Origin: Bradyrhizobium diazoefficiens
GTDB taxonomy: Bacteria > Pseudomonadota > Alphaproteobacteria > Rhizobiales > Xanthobacteraceae
Direction: 5' to 3'
NCBI RefSeq assembly: GCF_018131015.1
Contig: NZ_JAFCJJ010000022.1
Coordinates: 45,430-109,429, forward strand
Length of the DNA stretch: 64,000 bases
Part shown: piece after piece, positions 16,603 through 24,713 of the stretch
Position numbering within the stretch: position 1 is the first letter of the stretch
Layout: each line of letters begins with the position of its first letter
Program-made: the position numbers and the translations under genes
Notes under the pieces: generated by a model
Databases searched by the model: none
Seen by the model: the letters and a program-made list of their open reading frames with translations, nothing else
Told to the model about the DNA's origin: nothing

Positions 16603-18863
16603 GATGCCTCACTTTTGGGAGCGTCGCTGCGCTCGACGCTGATGTACTTGGCATTGAAATTATCGGCGGGCTGTGCACCCGGCTCGTAGGGATTGCGCAC
16701 GATGAAGCCGAGCCTGGACCACTCGGTGACCATCTTGAGATCGCCGACCGGGGTCTGCGGAACACCGCGGCTCCACGTGGTCCATACATAGCTGGGCTGG
16801 CCATTGACGATGGCGGCGATCTCGAACGACTGCAGAGGCCGATGCGCCGGCCACCACAGGGTGGTCCAGGTCTTCTCGTCGCGCCGGAGCCGATCGTCCC
16901 TGTCGCTGCCGGGCCAGATGTTGTTCCAGTCGGCATAGGTGATGTTGATCGGCTGCGTGGTGCACTCGTTGAAATCGGACTGCCAGGGCAGAGCCATGTA
17001 TTTGGTGAGGTCGCCCGGCTGAAGGCCGGTGGCGAAATCGTTGTTCTGGCTGAGCGAGGACTCGACGTTGAAGGTCGGGTCGGCGATCACCGTGCCGCGG
17101 TCCTGATTGGCCTGGGCGGCGCTCTGCAGGAAATCCGAGACGCTGCGATCGGCATTGATGCGGTAGGGCGCCCAGTAGATCGAGGGGTTGCGCATCACCC
17201 AGCCGAGCTCGGCGCCCGGACAGAAGGCGCCGCCGAGCACGTTGCTGAGCACGCCGCGGTCGAGCTCGCGACCGGTCTTCGGTGGCGCCGTCGGGTAAGG
17301 CGCGAACGGCGAATAGCCGTCAGCCAGCCAGCCCTCCTCCTTCTCGTTGATGAACCAGCCACGCGCCCACTGGCCGAGGATGAAGAGCTGGTACTCGGTG
17401 AGATGGAGGAATTTCGAGGGGGTCTCGTTGGTCAGCGGATTGTCGCCGCACAAGAGCGGCATCAGTGGCAGCGAGTGGACGCGCGAGGACGCGCGGTCCT
17501 GGACCTGGAACGCGTTGGCCTCGCCGGCGCGACGCAACAGGTCGAACAGGAAGCGGCGCATCGGTCCGTAGGGATCCTCGGCCTTGACGCGACGGGTCGG
17601 ACCGGCCACCGCGGCCACCTCCACGACCGCCTCGCCCTGGCTCGCGTCACGTAGCGCGGCTTCGGCCGGCATCTCCGTCGGCGCAGGCCGCGTCGGTCGC
17701 TTCGGCGTCTGCGAGAGCTTGTCGGGATCGAACGTGCCACGCTGGGCCTGGTCGTGCGGATAATTCGACTGCTGAAGAATGTCGGCCAGGAACCGAAACT
17801 CGTCCGGCCGGAACAGGATCGGCCAGATGTCGCGATAGAACCAGGGCCGGTAGTTGCGATTCCAGGCAAGCCGCCCTGCCCGCCAGTGGCGCAGCGCGGC
17901 GGCGTCGTCGAACGGGATGTGCTCCGGATTATCGTAGGTGCCGAGCGTGCCGTAGAGGCCGGTGTCATCCGCGAACTGCCGCACATAGAGATCGTGCAGC
18001 ACCTCGTCCATGGTCACCATGTCGAGGATCTGCGGGGCGAAGCGTGGATAGCCGACCACCACCCATGCCGGAAACTCGACGTCGATGTAGCGGGTCTGGC
18101 CGACCTGCTTCGAAAACATGATCAGCCGCGCCATCACCGGACCGTCGGAGATGTCGTCGTACCAGCCGTCGGTGTTGGCGTAGTCCTCGATCTTGGGATC
18201 GAGGGGGCTGCTGACGTCCATGCCTGAATTGCCGTGACCGCCGAGCACGATGAGACGGCCCTTGTTGTCGGTCATCATCTCGCCGAGCGTGTCGATGTCG
18301 AACGGCTGGAGGCCCCTCGGCGGAAAGGTGGTGGCATAGCTGCCGGGTCCGCCCGAACGGTCGAACTGCGCGCGCCGGTTTGTGGTCGCGTTCACGCTGC
18401 GCGGGCCGGGATCGATGATGAGGAGATCGCGATCCTGGCCGGTGATGTCGGCGTTGCGGCGCGGGCTGCCGGGGGCGTAGCCATGCTCGCCCTTGAGCTC
18501 GCTGAACGGATACCAGGAGGCCTTCTTGTTGGCGACGTAGACGCGCCACTGGATGTCGATCAGCACGCCATGATTGCCGCCGCCCTCCACGGCATCGCCG
18601 AGCGAAAGCGGCCGGCCTTCGGGGGAGGCCTCGTCATAGACGAAGATCTGGAAGCGCGCAGCCTGGCGCTTCACGCGGCCCTGCGCATCCTTGAACGTCT
18701 TGACCGGCACGGGCGTGACGCCGTCGGGGCCGTACAAGGAATTGCCAAAACCGTCGCAGGCCAGCGGCATCGCCGCGGGCGTCTCCGGCGCGAGGTAGAA
18801 TTCGCTCTCGCTGTTGCCCAGGCGTGCGATGCCAATGCCCGGATGGATTCGATACGTCGCCAT
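16599..18863 (-). CDS. LodA/GoxA-family CTQ-dependent amino-acid oxidase
   Basis: 754 residues beginning ATYRIHPGIGIARLGNSESEF, the hallmark start of LodA (L-lysine epsilon-oxidase) and GoxA (glycine oxidase). These enzymes oxidatively deaminate amino acids, releasing ammonia and hydrogen peroxide, using a cysteine tryptophylquinone made from their own residues. Other family-like stretches are GRLIVLGGHGNSG (203-214), PAWVVVGYPRFAPQ, ALPWQSDFNECTTQPI and TLWWPAHRP. Only four cysteines exist: 36, 472, 548 and 634. I recall LodA (726 residues) using Cys516 and Trp581. By distance from the C-terminus, Cys548 (GGAFCPG) and Trp627 (LPWQSDF) are the best candidates here, but this needs an alignment. 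There is no signal peptide, as for LodA. It lies 18 bases after the tyrosinase and overlaps the 138-residue gene. Confidence 0.9.
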   Translation of the reverse strand: MATYRIHPGIGIARLGNSESEFYLAPETPAAMPLACDGFGNSLYGPDGVTPVPVKTFKDAQGRVKRQAARFQIFVYDEASPEGRPLSLGDAVEGGGNHGVLIDIQWRVYVANKKASWYPFSELKGEHGYAPGSPRRNADITGQDRDLLIIDPGPRSVNATTNRRAQFDRSGGPGSYATTFPPRGLQPFDIDTLGEMMTDNKGRLIVLGGHGNSGMDVSSPLDPKIEDYANTDGWYDDISDGPVMARLIMFSKQVGQTRYIDVEFPAWVVVGYPRFAPQILDMVTMDEVLHDLYVRQFADDTGLYGTLGTYDNPEHIPFDDAAALRHWRAGRLAWNRNYRPWFYRDIWPILFRPDEFRFLADILQQSNYPHDQAQRGTFDPDKLSQTPKRPTRPAPTEMPAEAALRDASQGEAVVEVAAVAGPTRRVKAEDPYGPMRRFLFDLLRRAGEANAFQVQDRASSRVHSLPLMPLLCGDNPLTNETPSKFLHLTEYQLFILGQWARGWFINEKEEGWLADGYSPFAPYPTAPPKTGRELDRGVLSNVLGGAFCPGAELGWVMRNPSIYWAPYRINADRSVSDFLQSAAQANQDRGTVIADPTFNVESSLSQNNDFATGLQPGDLTKYMALPWQSDFNECTTQPINITYADWNNIWPGSDRDDRLRRDEKTWTTLWWPAHRPLQSFEIAAIVNGQPSYVWTTWSRGVPQTPVGDLKMVTEWSRLGFIVRNPYEPGAQPADNFNAKYISVERSDAPKSEAS

Positions 18864-18881
18864 GACTTCCCTGCCGCTTTC

Positions 18882-20975
18882 TCAATCCAGGAAATTGATC
18901 GACACGCCTTCCAGCTTCAGAAGCTCCCTCTCCTCCTGGTAGTCGCCGCCGATCACGACGAGCGTGATCTGCAAGGGCCCTTTCTTCTTCAGCGCCTCCC
19001 TGGCGGCCGCCGTGACGTCGATCCGGTGATTGCGCGGCGTGTTGTGGCTGCGTCCGCGCTGGTCGAAGGGTCGCGGCTGGGCCGGCGGGATATCGCAATG
19101 GCCGGGACCGCCGTAGCAGGCGCCGTGTCCGAAGATCGAGATGTAGCCGGCGTAGTGCGGGTTGCCCTTGATCGGCGTCGAGGCGTCGGCGCCCGGCTCG
19201 TTCAGGAACGCGCGCACGAAGCAGGAGCGCATCAATTGCGGGACCTGGTGCAGGCGGATCTCGGCGCGCTTGAAGCTGCGCGCTGCTTGCGGGACGGTGA
19301 TCGGCTGCGACACGAAGCGGCTGACGGTCGCGTCGAGGCCAACCGGCATGAAATGCGAGCTCTTGACGTATTCGTAGCCGAACGGCGCGATGTCGAGCGT
19401 GTCGCGAATGGTGTAGTTCCAGGGCGACAGCACCGAATCCAGATCGGCCGGCACCGCATTCGGATTGAGCTTCTGCCATTCCCACCACAGCCGATCGATG
19501 TTGACGTGGATCGGCCAGAATACGGGATCGTAGGACGCGGTCAGATTACTGAACATGTCGCCGACACCGGGCTGGGAATAGAGATCCGAGCGGGCATGGA
19601 AACGGCGGCCGCCGACCTGCGCGGCACTGTTGCGGCGTCTGGCGTCCAGGGGTGCGGCGTCCGATTGCGACGCAGCCGTCGCGGTCTTGCTGTTCTTGCA
19701 GACATAGGCCGCCTGCCCGGCGTCGGGATTCTGCCCGCCGGTCCAGATGTGCATGGTGTTGTGCGGATTCTGGTCGAGGAAGCCGAACGCCGCGTCGTAG
19801 ATGCTGCCGCCGCCGAAGTCGCGGAAATTATTGAGGCTCAGGATCTGGGCAATGTCGTCGGCGGACGGGTAGTGATAATGGATCGCCTGGTTGATGGTCC
19901 TTCCCTTGGGATATTCGGCCGGATAGCGCAGCGGATACCAGAGCGAATTCGACTCAAGCAGCGCGTCGATGAAATGGCGGCGGTTCACGTTCTTGGGATC
20001 GGGCGTGACGGAGGAGTAGCCGATCACGTTGATCAGATTGCAGAAGAATGCGTTCTGCGACGTGAAGGTGACGCGCTCCCGCGCCAGCGCCAGGATCGCC
20101 TTCTTCTGCGCCGCCGTCGGCGCCGGATCCAGCGCCGTCACCAGTTGCTCGGCCGCCTCCTCGGTGAGATAGGCCTTCAGCGAGTTCGGAATGATGCGGC
20201 CGTTCTCCGGATCCTCCGGATGGTATTCCGGCATCGTGAAGTCCCAATAGGGCAGCATCAACCCGGGCTCGAAATCCTGCAGGTTCTGCTCGAATTCGTA
20301 GAGATAGGCGCGGTGCCAGGGCAGGAAGCGCTCCCATCCGTGCTGGCAATGGTTTTGATGGATCAGCGCCTGGTTGTTGTAGCTGCGCCGATCCTCCGGC
20401 CAGCGATTGAGCTCGTAGAGTTTCCGGAAGCCGCGGCGCAGCCGCTCGTGCTGCGGCTCGCTCATGCAATCGATGTTCATGCGCCGTCGCGGCTCGCCGA
20501 CGCCTGCGGCCGGCGGGCAGCCGTCCGCGCTCTCCGCGAATTCGGCGATCTCGCTCACCTTGACCGTCACGGACTTCGCGCCCTTGCCGGGCGCGAGGTC
20601 AACCGCGAAGCTCGTCGTATCGTCGGGGCAGCCGGCATCGATCCAGTCGGCAATGATTTCGATATCGGCGGGCGAGACCTGCTTGCCGCCCCATGGCAGC
20701 GCCGGGAAGCGGCCGCCATCGAACGGGGCTTCACCACGCAACCCCTTGATCAATCCGGATGCGTCGCTGCGCGCATGCGCCGGTACGCAGCAGGCGTGAC
20801 CTGCCGGCTGCGGCGCAACCATCCTGACGCCGAAGATTTCGGCCTCCTGCAGCGCCTGCGCCCCGTTGTCCCAAAACCGCCCCGCCCCGCCATAATCGGC
20901 GGTGCTGGCACCCGCGGCCCCATCAAGGATTGCCTTCACGCGCGCATAAGCGACGGTCGGTGCTTCGGTGTCCAT
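18882..20975 (-). CDS. Tyrosinase-family copper oxidase with N-terminal cytochrome-like domain
   Basis: 697 residues from ATG 20975, preceded by GGGGGG. Type 3 copper enzymes oxidise phenols to quinones. CuA: ALIHQNHCQHGWERFLPWHR, with ligand candidates His206/His209, His212 and His221; Cys210-x-His212 matches the Cys-His thioether pattern of fungal enzymes. CuB: PHNTMHIW (His405, His409) and DPVFWPIHVNIDRLW (His490), where the usual His-His pair is Ile-His. The first about 120 residues, ending IEIIADWIDAGCPDD, resemble a c-type cytochrome-like domain of the planctomycete kind. They contain Cys62-Cys63 but no CxxCH, so heme binding is not expected. The C-terminal about 190 residues form a separate beta-rich domain. 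There is no signal peptide. It is the first gene of the four-gene cassette. Confidence 0.92.
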   Translation of the reverse strand: MDTEAPTVAYARVKAILDGAAGASTADYGGAGRFWDNGAQALQEAEIFGVRMVAPQPAGHACCVPAHARSDASGLIKGLRGEAPFDGGRFPALPWGGKQVSPADIEIIADWIDAGCPDDTTSFAVDLAPGKGAKSVTVKVSEIAEFAESADGCPPAAGVGEPRRRMNIDCMSEPQHERLRRGFRKLYELNRWPEDRRSYNNQALIHQNHCQHGWERFLPWHRAYLYEFEQNLQDFEPGLMLPYWDFTMPEYHPEDPENGRIIPNSLKAYLTEEAAEQLVTALDPAPTAAQKKAILALARERVTFTSQNAFFCNLINVIGYSSVTPDPKNVNRRHFIDALLESNSLWYPLRYPAEYPKGRTINQAIHYHYPSADDIAQILSLNNFRDFGGGSIYDAAFGFLDQNPHNTMHIWTGGQNPDAGQAAYVCKNSKTATAASQSDAAPLDARRRNSAAQVGGRRFHARSDLYSQPGVGDMFSNLTASYDPVFWPIHVNIDRLWWEWQKLNPNAVPADLDSVLSPWNYTIRDTLDIAPFGYEYVKSSHFMPVGLDATVSRFVSQPITVPQAARSFKRAEIRLHQVPQLMRSCFVRAFLNEPGADASTPIKGNPHYAGYISIFGHGACYGGPGHCDIPPAQPRPFDQRGRSHNTPRNHRIDVTAAAREALKKKGPLQITLVVIGGDYQEERELLKLEGVSINFLD

Positions 20976-21332
20976 TCTACCCCCCGGGGCAAGCAAGACG
21001 AAGAAGGCGGGAGAGACTAATCACAACTTGGGGGTGCCGTCATCTAAACACGCACCTTCGGGCCCAGGGCGGAAGGATTTATTTTTCGGGTTGCGTGACT
21101 TGGTTCATACATCCGTCGTCGAAGCAGAGGCCGGCACACGCTTGCGGCGAACGGCGCGAGTGGTTCCCCCGAATGACGTGCAACTTGCGACGGCGCACAG
21201 GACCGCGTCCGCAAGATCAGCCCAGGTGCGATGACGAACCGCCGCGATCTCATCGCTGTTTCGGCGAAGCCGCCCGCCAACTTCGCGTTGCCTTGCGCGG
21301 CCGACTGCGTTAAGCGACAGCCATTCGCGCTT
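20976..21332. other. Intergenic region between tyrosinase cassette and tRNA-Ser
   Basis: 357 bases with no supported gene. It should contain the leftward promoter of the tyrosinase cassette and the rightward tRNA promoter. A run of A/T (GGATTTATTTTTCGGG near 21080) is the only AT-rich spot. I see no convincing -35/-10 pair or operator palindrome. Confidence 0.35.
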
Positions 21333-21422
21333 GGAAGGGTGGCCGAGTGGTTTAAGGCACCGGTCTTGAAAACCGGCGTGCCCGCAAGGGTACCGTGGGT
21401 TCGAATCCCACCCCTTCCGCCA
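21333..21422 (+). tRNA. tRNA-Ser (anticodon UGA), CCA encoded
   Basis: A full cloverleaf is readable. The acceptor stem GGAAGGG pairs with the 3' CCCTTCC. The D-loop has GAGTGGTTTAAGG. The anticodon stem CCGGT/ACCGG (21360-21364 with 21372-21376) encloses the loop CTTGAAA with anticodon TGA at 21367-21369. The long variable arm GTGCCCGCAAGGGTACC is typical of serine tRNAs, and the T arm is GTGGGTTCGAATCCCAC. The discriminator G is followed by an encoded CCA at 21420-21422. The sequence downstream is lower in G+C and carries small, partly decayed genes, as often seen where elements have integrated at a tRNA 3' end. Confidence 0.98.
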
Positions 21423-21573
21423 AAAAGCCAGCAAAATCAGTAATTTCGGCCAAGCGAGGCCAGCCAACACGCAAATCAGCGTACAAGGCTTTTCGTCAGG
21501 GTGCGTTGCTTCGCTCATAAGCGAGCTGATGGTGTTTGCGCGCGGTCATTCCGGCCGCAGGAGCACCACCGCC

Positions 21574-21687
21574 ATGACGACCGAATTCAAGTGCAAGGAA
21601 TGCTTTGGAACGAAGCAACAGATCGTAATGCGTCCTGTTCGATGGTGCCAGAAAATCCGAACCCCCGATCCATGCCCTCACTGCTAG
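21574..21687 (+). pseudogene. Small DnaJ-type zinc-ribbon frame with in-frame amber stop
   Basis: An ATG frame with AGGAG ten bases upstream encodes 37 residues beginning MTTEFKCKECFGTKQQ and ending DPCPHC, then TAG at 21685-21687. The same frame continues GTGKELE to a second TAG at 21709-21711. CPHC-x-GTGK is the DnaJ-type CxxCxGxG zinc motif, so the amber codon sits exactly at the variable x position of the motif. That makes it likely that an intact ancestor was 45 residues long. The four cysteines of both CxxC pairs remain, so the truncated product could still bind zinc. It is either a slightly shortened gene or a recent nonsense allele. It lies in the anomalous region after tRNA-Ser. Confidence 0.5.
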
Positions 21688-21838
21688 GGCACCGGCAAGG
21701 AGCTGGAATAGTCGAAGCAGAGAGGCCCGCCAGCGTGAACCGGCGGGCCTTGTGTCCACCGGAGCCTTACGGTGAGATGGCGGAACCAGAATGCAAGGAA
21801 TTCCGACATATCTTGGCCTCGACGAATCGAGGAAGCCG

Positions 21839-22039
21839 ATGGCCAAGATGACTCCGAGAGAAGCAGTTGCCCGTATTTTTCCGGTCCATGATCGCCGCGA
21901 GATGGCAGATCGTGTCATCGCTTGGCTGGATCACTGCGGTTATCAGATCGTAGAAAAGGACCAGGTGAGCATCGTACCGCCTGAGCCCGCCGACGAAGAT
22001 CAGCAGCGGACCCCGGAATTCTTGAGTTCACCGGCCTAG
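21839..22039 (+). CDS. Small hypothetical protein, 66 residues
   Basis: From ATG 21839 (GGAAG four bases upstream) the product is MAKMTPREAVARIFPVHDRR followed by EMADRVIAWLDHCGYQIVEK, an alpha-helical pattern, and an acidic tail ending in SSPA. An upstream in-frame ATG at 21791 would add 16 residues. It has no motif I recognise and no signal peptide. Helix-turn spacing and a natural amino-acid mix make it more credible than the surrounding short frames. It lies in the low-G+C segment after tRNA-Ser, downstream of the zinc-ribbon remnant. Confidence 0.5.
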   Translation: MAKMTPREAVARIFPVHDRREMADRVIAWLDHCGYQIVEKDQVSIVPPEPADEDQQRTPEFLSSPA

Positions 22040-22044
22040 CCACT

Positions 22045-22250
22045 CAGCCGGCTGCTTCGCTTCCTCCGGATCGTCGTCCTCCCGGTCGGAGTCGTGCTTC
22101 TCGCGATCGATTCCCCAAGCGGCCGCCGAGTGCCACGCACGATCTTCAGCGGGACATTGGCAATGGACGCCGAACGGCTACCTAGCCTCTCTCCTCGGTG
22201 TGGGGTTGGTTTTTCTGGTAACAATCGCTGTGAACTGGTTGCGGCACCGA
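22045..22250 (+). pseudogene. Possible frameshifted remnant of a two-span membrane protein
   Basis: Two different forward frames each hold one convincing hydrophobic segment. The first, around 22050-22105, reads LLRFLRIVVLPVGVVLLA. The second, around 22172-22235, reads GYLASLLGVGLVFLVTIAVN followed by WLRHRS. Neither frame has an ATG and ribosome-binding site. The picture fits a small membrane protein broken by a frameshift and lacking its start. It is weakly supported. Confidence 0.2.
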
Positions 22251-22253
22251 TCC

Positions 22254-23555
22254 TTAGTGCCCGCCGCGCTCGTGACTAGCCGTTTCTGTTTTTGCCAAGC
22301 CCCCAAGGCCCTTCCGATCTATGCTTATCTCGCTATCACCCGCCTTCAGCTTCACCATTGACGCATTGCCGACAAGTGCCGACGCGAGATCATCAGCCGC
22401 AGTGGACTTGTCCGGCAGATTTTCCCGTTCGCTGAATAGATTTCTGGTTATGCCCTCCAGCAACGCGTTCGGAATCTCCGTTTTTTGATCTCGCCGCCAT
22501 TCCAGCGCGGATTCAACTACCCAGCTCGCCCGATCGAAATCCAGTTCGAATTGCTTCAACCAGAATTCATGCGAAGCGTGTTGCTCGAACCATCGATTCA
22601 TCCATCGCAGATAGTAGAGGACTGCACCAATGAGTACCGCCGTTGCAACGCCCTGCTTCACGAGCAGAGGACCAAGCGTTGACCAAGTAGCACTTTGAAC
22701 ATCAACGTTCCATGTCTGATGAAGGAACACAGAGTTAAGCACCAAAAGGAAGCCGATCAGCAAAATCATAACGGCGTGCATAGGTGAACGAAGCCCTCGA
22801 GTATCGGTCGTCAATCGGAAGGTCTGTTGACGATCCTTTATTGTTTGCTGCATGTCGCCGCGTATCGCGCGGCGTGCATGCATGTAGTCTCGATCGTCGA
22901 GCTTCTTTTTTAGTTGGTCAAACTCGTCCCTGTCCTGCTGAAGCTTGTCGAGCTTGGCTTGATGCTCAGTATGCAGCGCGTCTCGTTCAGCTTGAGTTTC
23001 GGAGGCCAGCTCTAGCTTTCGGGATTCAAAAGCTGTCGTCTGTTCGACGGTCCAGGAGGTAATTTTTTCGATCTGCTCAGCAAATTTCGCTTCCAGCTTC
23101 AGAATGGTGGATCGATAGCTCGTCTCAAGTGCAGAAAGCTCATTGACCTCGTCGATGTTGTCTGCCGTTGGAAAACCGCTTCTAAGGAGAAAATGGTTGA
23201 TGGCTTCCAGGATTTCGAGCCTAGCGTTTTGTGAAAGGCCGCCGGCCTGAGTGCCATTCACAGAAATGGTGTCAACGTAGATATTCTTGTGCTCCGGGTT
23301 CGCACCCCTGGCATACGTGACGTTAAATTGCGGGTATCCGATATTGATGCTAGCGATCAGATAGGTCCCTGGCAGCGCGACTCTTTCAAGTATTCGCTTT
23401 CTATCTCCCTCTGGCGGCTCTCGGAGATTGATTACTTCTAAGCCAGCGATGTCGACGTTAAATCCATCAGACTTGTGCTTCGCGAAAATGTCGTGAAATA
23501 ATATCAAAGCGGTTGCGTCGTCGATCCTCGGTATCGCAAATGATTTATTCGCCAT
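22254..23555 (-). CDS. Coiled-coil protein with two membrane segments, unknown function
   Basis: 433 residues from ATG 23555, which has GGAGGG nine bases upstream. An N-terminal soluble domain (1-130, with strands such as LPGTYLIASINIGYPQFNV) is followed by a long coiled coil from about 135 to 245 (LETSYRSTILKLEAKFAEQI and onward). Two hydrophobic spans come next, about 260-280 (AVMILLIGFLLVLNSVFLHQ) and 296-318, and then a C-terminal cytoplasmic tail rich in charged residues. I do not recognise a family. Its base composition stands apart: lines 22681-22740 and 23401-23460 count 26/60 and 31/60 G+C, against about 65-70% in most neighbours. Being in a low-G+C patch beside tRNA-Ser suggests horizontal acquisition. 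Confidence 0.8.
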   Translation of the reverse strand: MANKSFAIPRIDDATALILFHDIFAKHKSDGFNVDIAGLEVINLREPPEGDRKRILERVALPGTYLIASINIGYPQFNVTYARGANPEHKNIYVDTISVNGTQAGGLSQNARLEILEAINHFLLRSGFPTADNIDEVNELSALETSYRSTILKLEAKFAEQIEKITSWTVEQTTAFESRKLELASETQAERDALHTEHQAKLDKLQQDRDEFDQLKKKLDDRDYMHARRAIRGDMQQTIKDRQQTFRLTTDTRGLRSPMHAVMILLIGFLLVLNSVFLHQTWNVDVQSATWSTLGPLLVKQGVATAVLIGAVLYYLRWMNRWFEQHASHEFWLKQFELDFDRASWVVESALEWRRDQKTEIPNALLEGITRNLFSERENLPDKSTAADDLASALVGNASMVKLKAGDSEISIDRKGLGGLAKTETASHERGGH

Positions 23556-23633
23556 TTTGGACAGCCCTCCCCGTCCAAAATCATGGCGTTGAATCAAGGA
23601 CCAATCAATCCAAAAGAGTGTCCTCCGGGTACT

Positions 23634-23933
23634 CTAAGCAAAACCCTTGCCACGGTATCGAAGCGGCCTATTGAACCCGCCTGAAGCATTCCCGCCTGTC
23701 TTGCTACGCCAAATGGTCAGAATCAGCCGCCTCGCGACCACGCTCGGATCATCGCCAGCCGCTAGCTCTGCGTGTACAGTTCGCCGCCGTAGCAGCGCCT
23801 GGTACGTCGCCGTCTGCCATGGTGAGCAGCCATCTTTGAAGACGTAATATCCGTACGCGACTCGGCCGGTGTCGGTCGGATCGAGCCCGCTCGGATTACT
23901 GTCGACCACGGGACTCTGCTTGACCTCGGGCAC
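23634..23933 (-). CDS. Hypothetical protein, 99 residues (weak)
   Basis: A GTG-initiated frame without a good Shine-Dalgarno. The middle (GRVAYGYYVFKDGCSPWQTA and the following helix) has a plausible protein composition, but the last 20 residues are Arg/Gly-rich. There is no recognisable domain. It ends 78 bases before the coiled-coil gene start on the same strand. It may be real, or a chance frame in the anomalous segment. Confidence 0.35.
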   Translation of the reverse strand: MPEVKQSPVVDSNPSGLDPTDTGRVAYGYYVFKDGCSPWQTATYQALLRRRTVHAELAAGDDPSVVARRLILTIWRSKTGGNASGGFNRPLRYRGKGFA

Positions 23934-24059
23934 AGGCGCACCCCGGATATTCGATCTTACGATGGAATCCTGAAGAGGCGGGGAATGGGCTGCCCTCCGG
24001 CTCCGCCGAAATCATTTGGCACGCGCTCCATCGAGGGGCTGGCAGACCTTTCACGCCCG

Positions 24060-24323
24060 CTATTTCTTGGGTTCGACGGTTGTCTTTGTCGATCCCTCCG
24101 GGGCCGCCTGCATCCCCGGCGGGCTTTGTCCCTGGGGACTTTCCGCCGGCGCACCGCCCGATTTGGTGTCGATCGGTCCGGTCCAGCCTTGCGGCTGCAA
24201 TTGGCCTTTATCCTCGGGCGCGGAGCGCCCCATGGGCGCGTTGCCGTCCCCCTTTGTGGCGGGCTGCGCTACCGCCAGTCCGCAGGATAGCATGAGGCAT
24301 ATCGGGGCCAGTCCAGCGCGCAT
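24060..24323 (-). CDS. Small secreted Gly/Pro/Lys-rich protein
   Basis: 87 residues with GGAGG four bases before the ATG. A clean signal peptide (MRAGLAPICLMLSCGLAVAQ, probable cleavage after AVA) precedes a hydrophilic, probably disordered mature part with GWTGPIDTKSGGAPAESPQG. There is no cysteine in the mature part. This kind of short periplasmic protein is common in Bradyrhizobium. No function is known. Confidence 0.7.
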   Translation of the reverse strand: MRAGLAPICLMLSCGLAVAQPATKGDGNAPMGRSAPEDKGQLQPQGWTGPIDTKSGGAPAESPQGQSPPGMQAAPEGSTKTTVEPKK

Positions 24324-24713
24324 CGAGTCCTCCGTCTGTTCAGGCGGCTCAACAAACTGTCACGCGCGACAGTTCCACGCCGGGCGGCCGGAGTTTGTGT
24401 CGAGGGGGAGCAGCTGGGCTGATGCGCCGGCCTCTATCGGCATCGATGATGCGGCATGTTCGATGCGCCGAACGGACTTCGGAATAATAGCATTATGCCG
24501 GTGTTTTGCCCGACATGTCAAATGGCTTTTGCGCACTGTGCGATGGAATGCGCAACCCCTTGATCCGACACGCCCGGCCATCAGTGCATGGGGTTGTTTT
24601 CGACAATTTTGCCTGCGGCGCGATGTCAGCGAAAAACCTGTGGCCGCTGGCCGCAAAACAAAACGCGGCGCCCCCCTCAGGGAGCGCCGCGCAGAGGCGT
24701 TGTGAGCGTCAGC
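24324..24713. other. Gap between two small secreted-protein genes
   Basis: 390 bases. It contains the terminator at 24665-24690 for the leftward gene at 24714-25085 and presumably the promoter for the gene ending at 24060. No other feature is supported; forward open frames here are Arg-rich and lack start signals. Confidence 0.4.
24650..24690 (-). terminator. Intrinsic terminator after the Cys/Tyr-rich secreted protein gene
   Basis: On the minus strand GCGGCGCTCCC and its complement GGGCGCCGC form a strong stem with a short loop, followed by GTTTTGTTTTG. It lies 23 bases beyond the stop at 24714. Confidence 0.75.

Noticed and set aside
16599..18863. Firm assignment of cofactor residues Cys548 and Trp627 in the LodA-like protein
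   Set aside because: Positional reasoning from memory only; without an alignment I list them as candidates, not as established.
18234..21020. 928-codon plus-strand frame opposite the tyrosinase and LodA-like genes
   Set aside because: Arg/Asp/Val-rich shadow frame with no domain; the minus-strand genes show full family motifs.
24016..24705. 229-codon plus-strand frame across two small secreted-protein genes
   Set aside because: Opposite strand of genes with clear signal peptides and a terminator; its own product is low-complexity and has no start signal.
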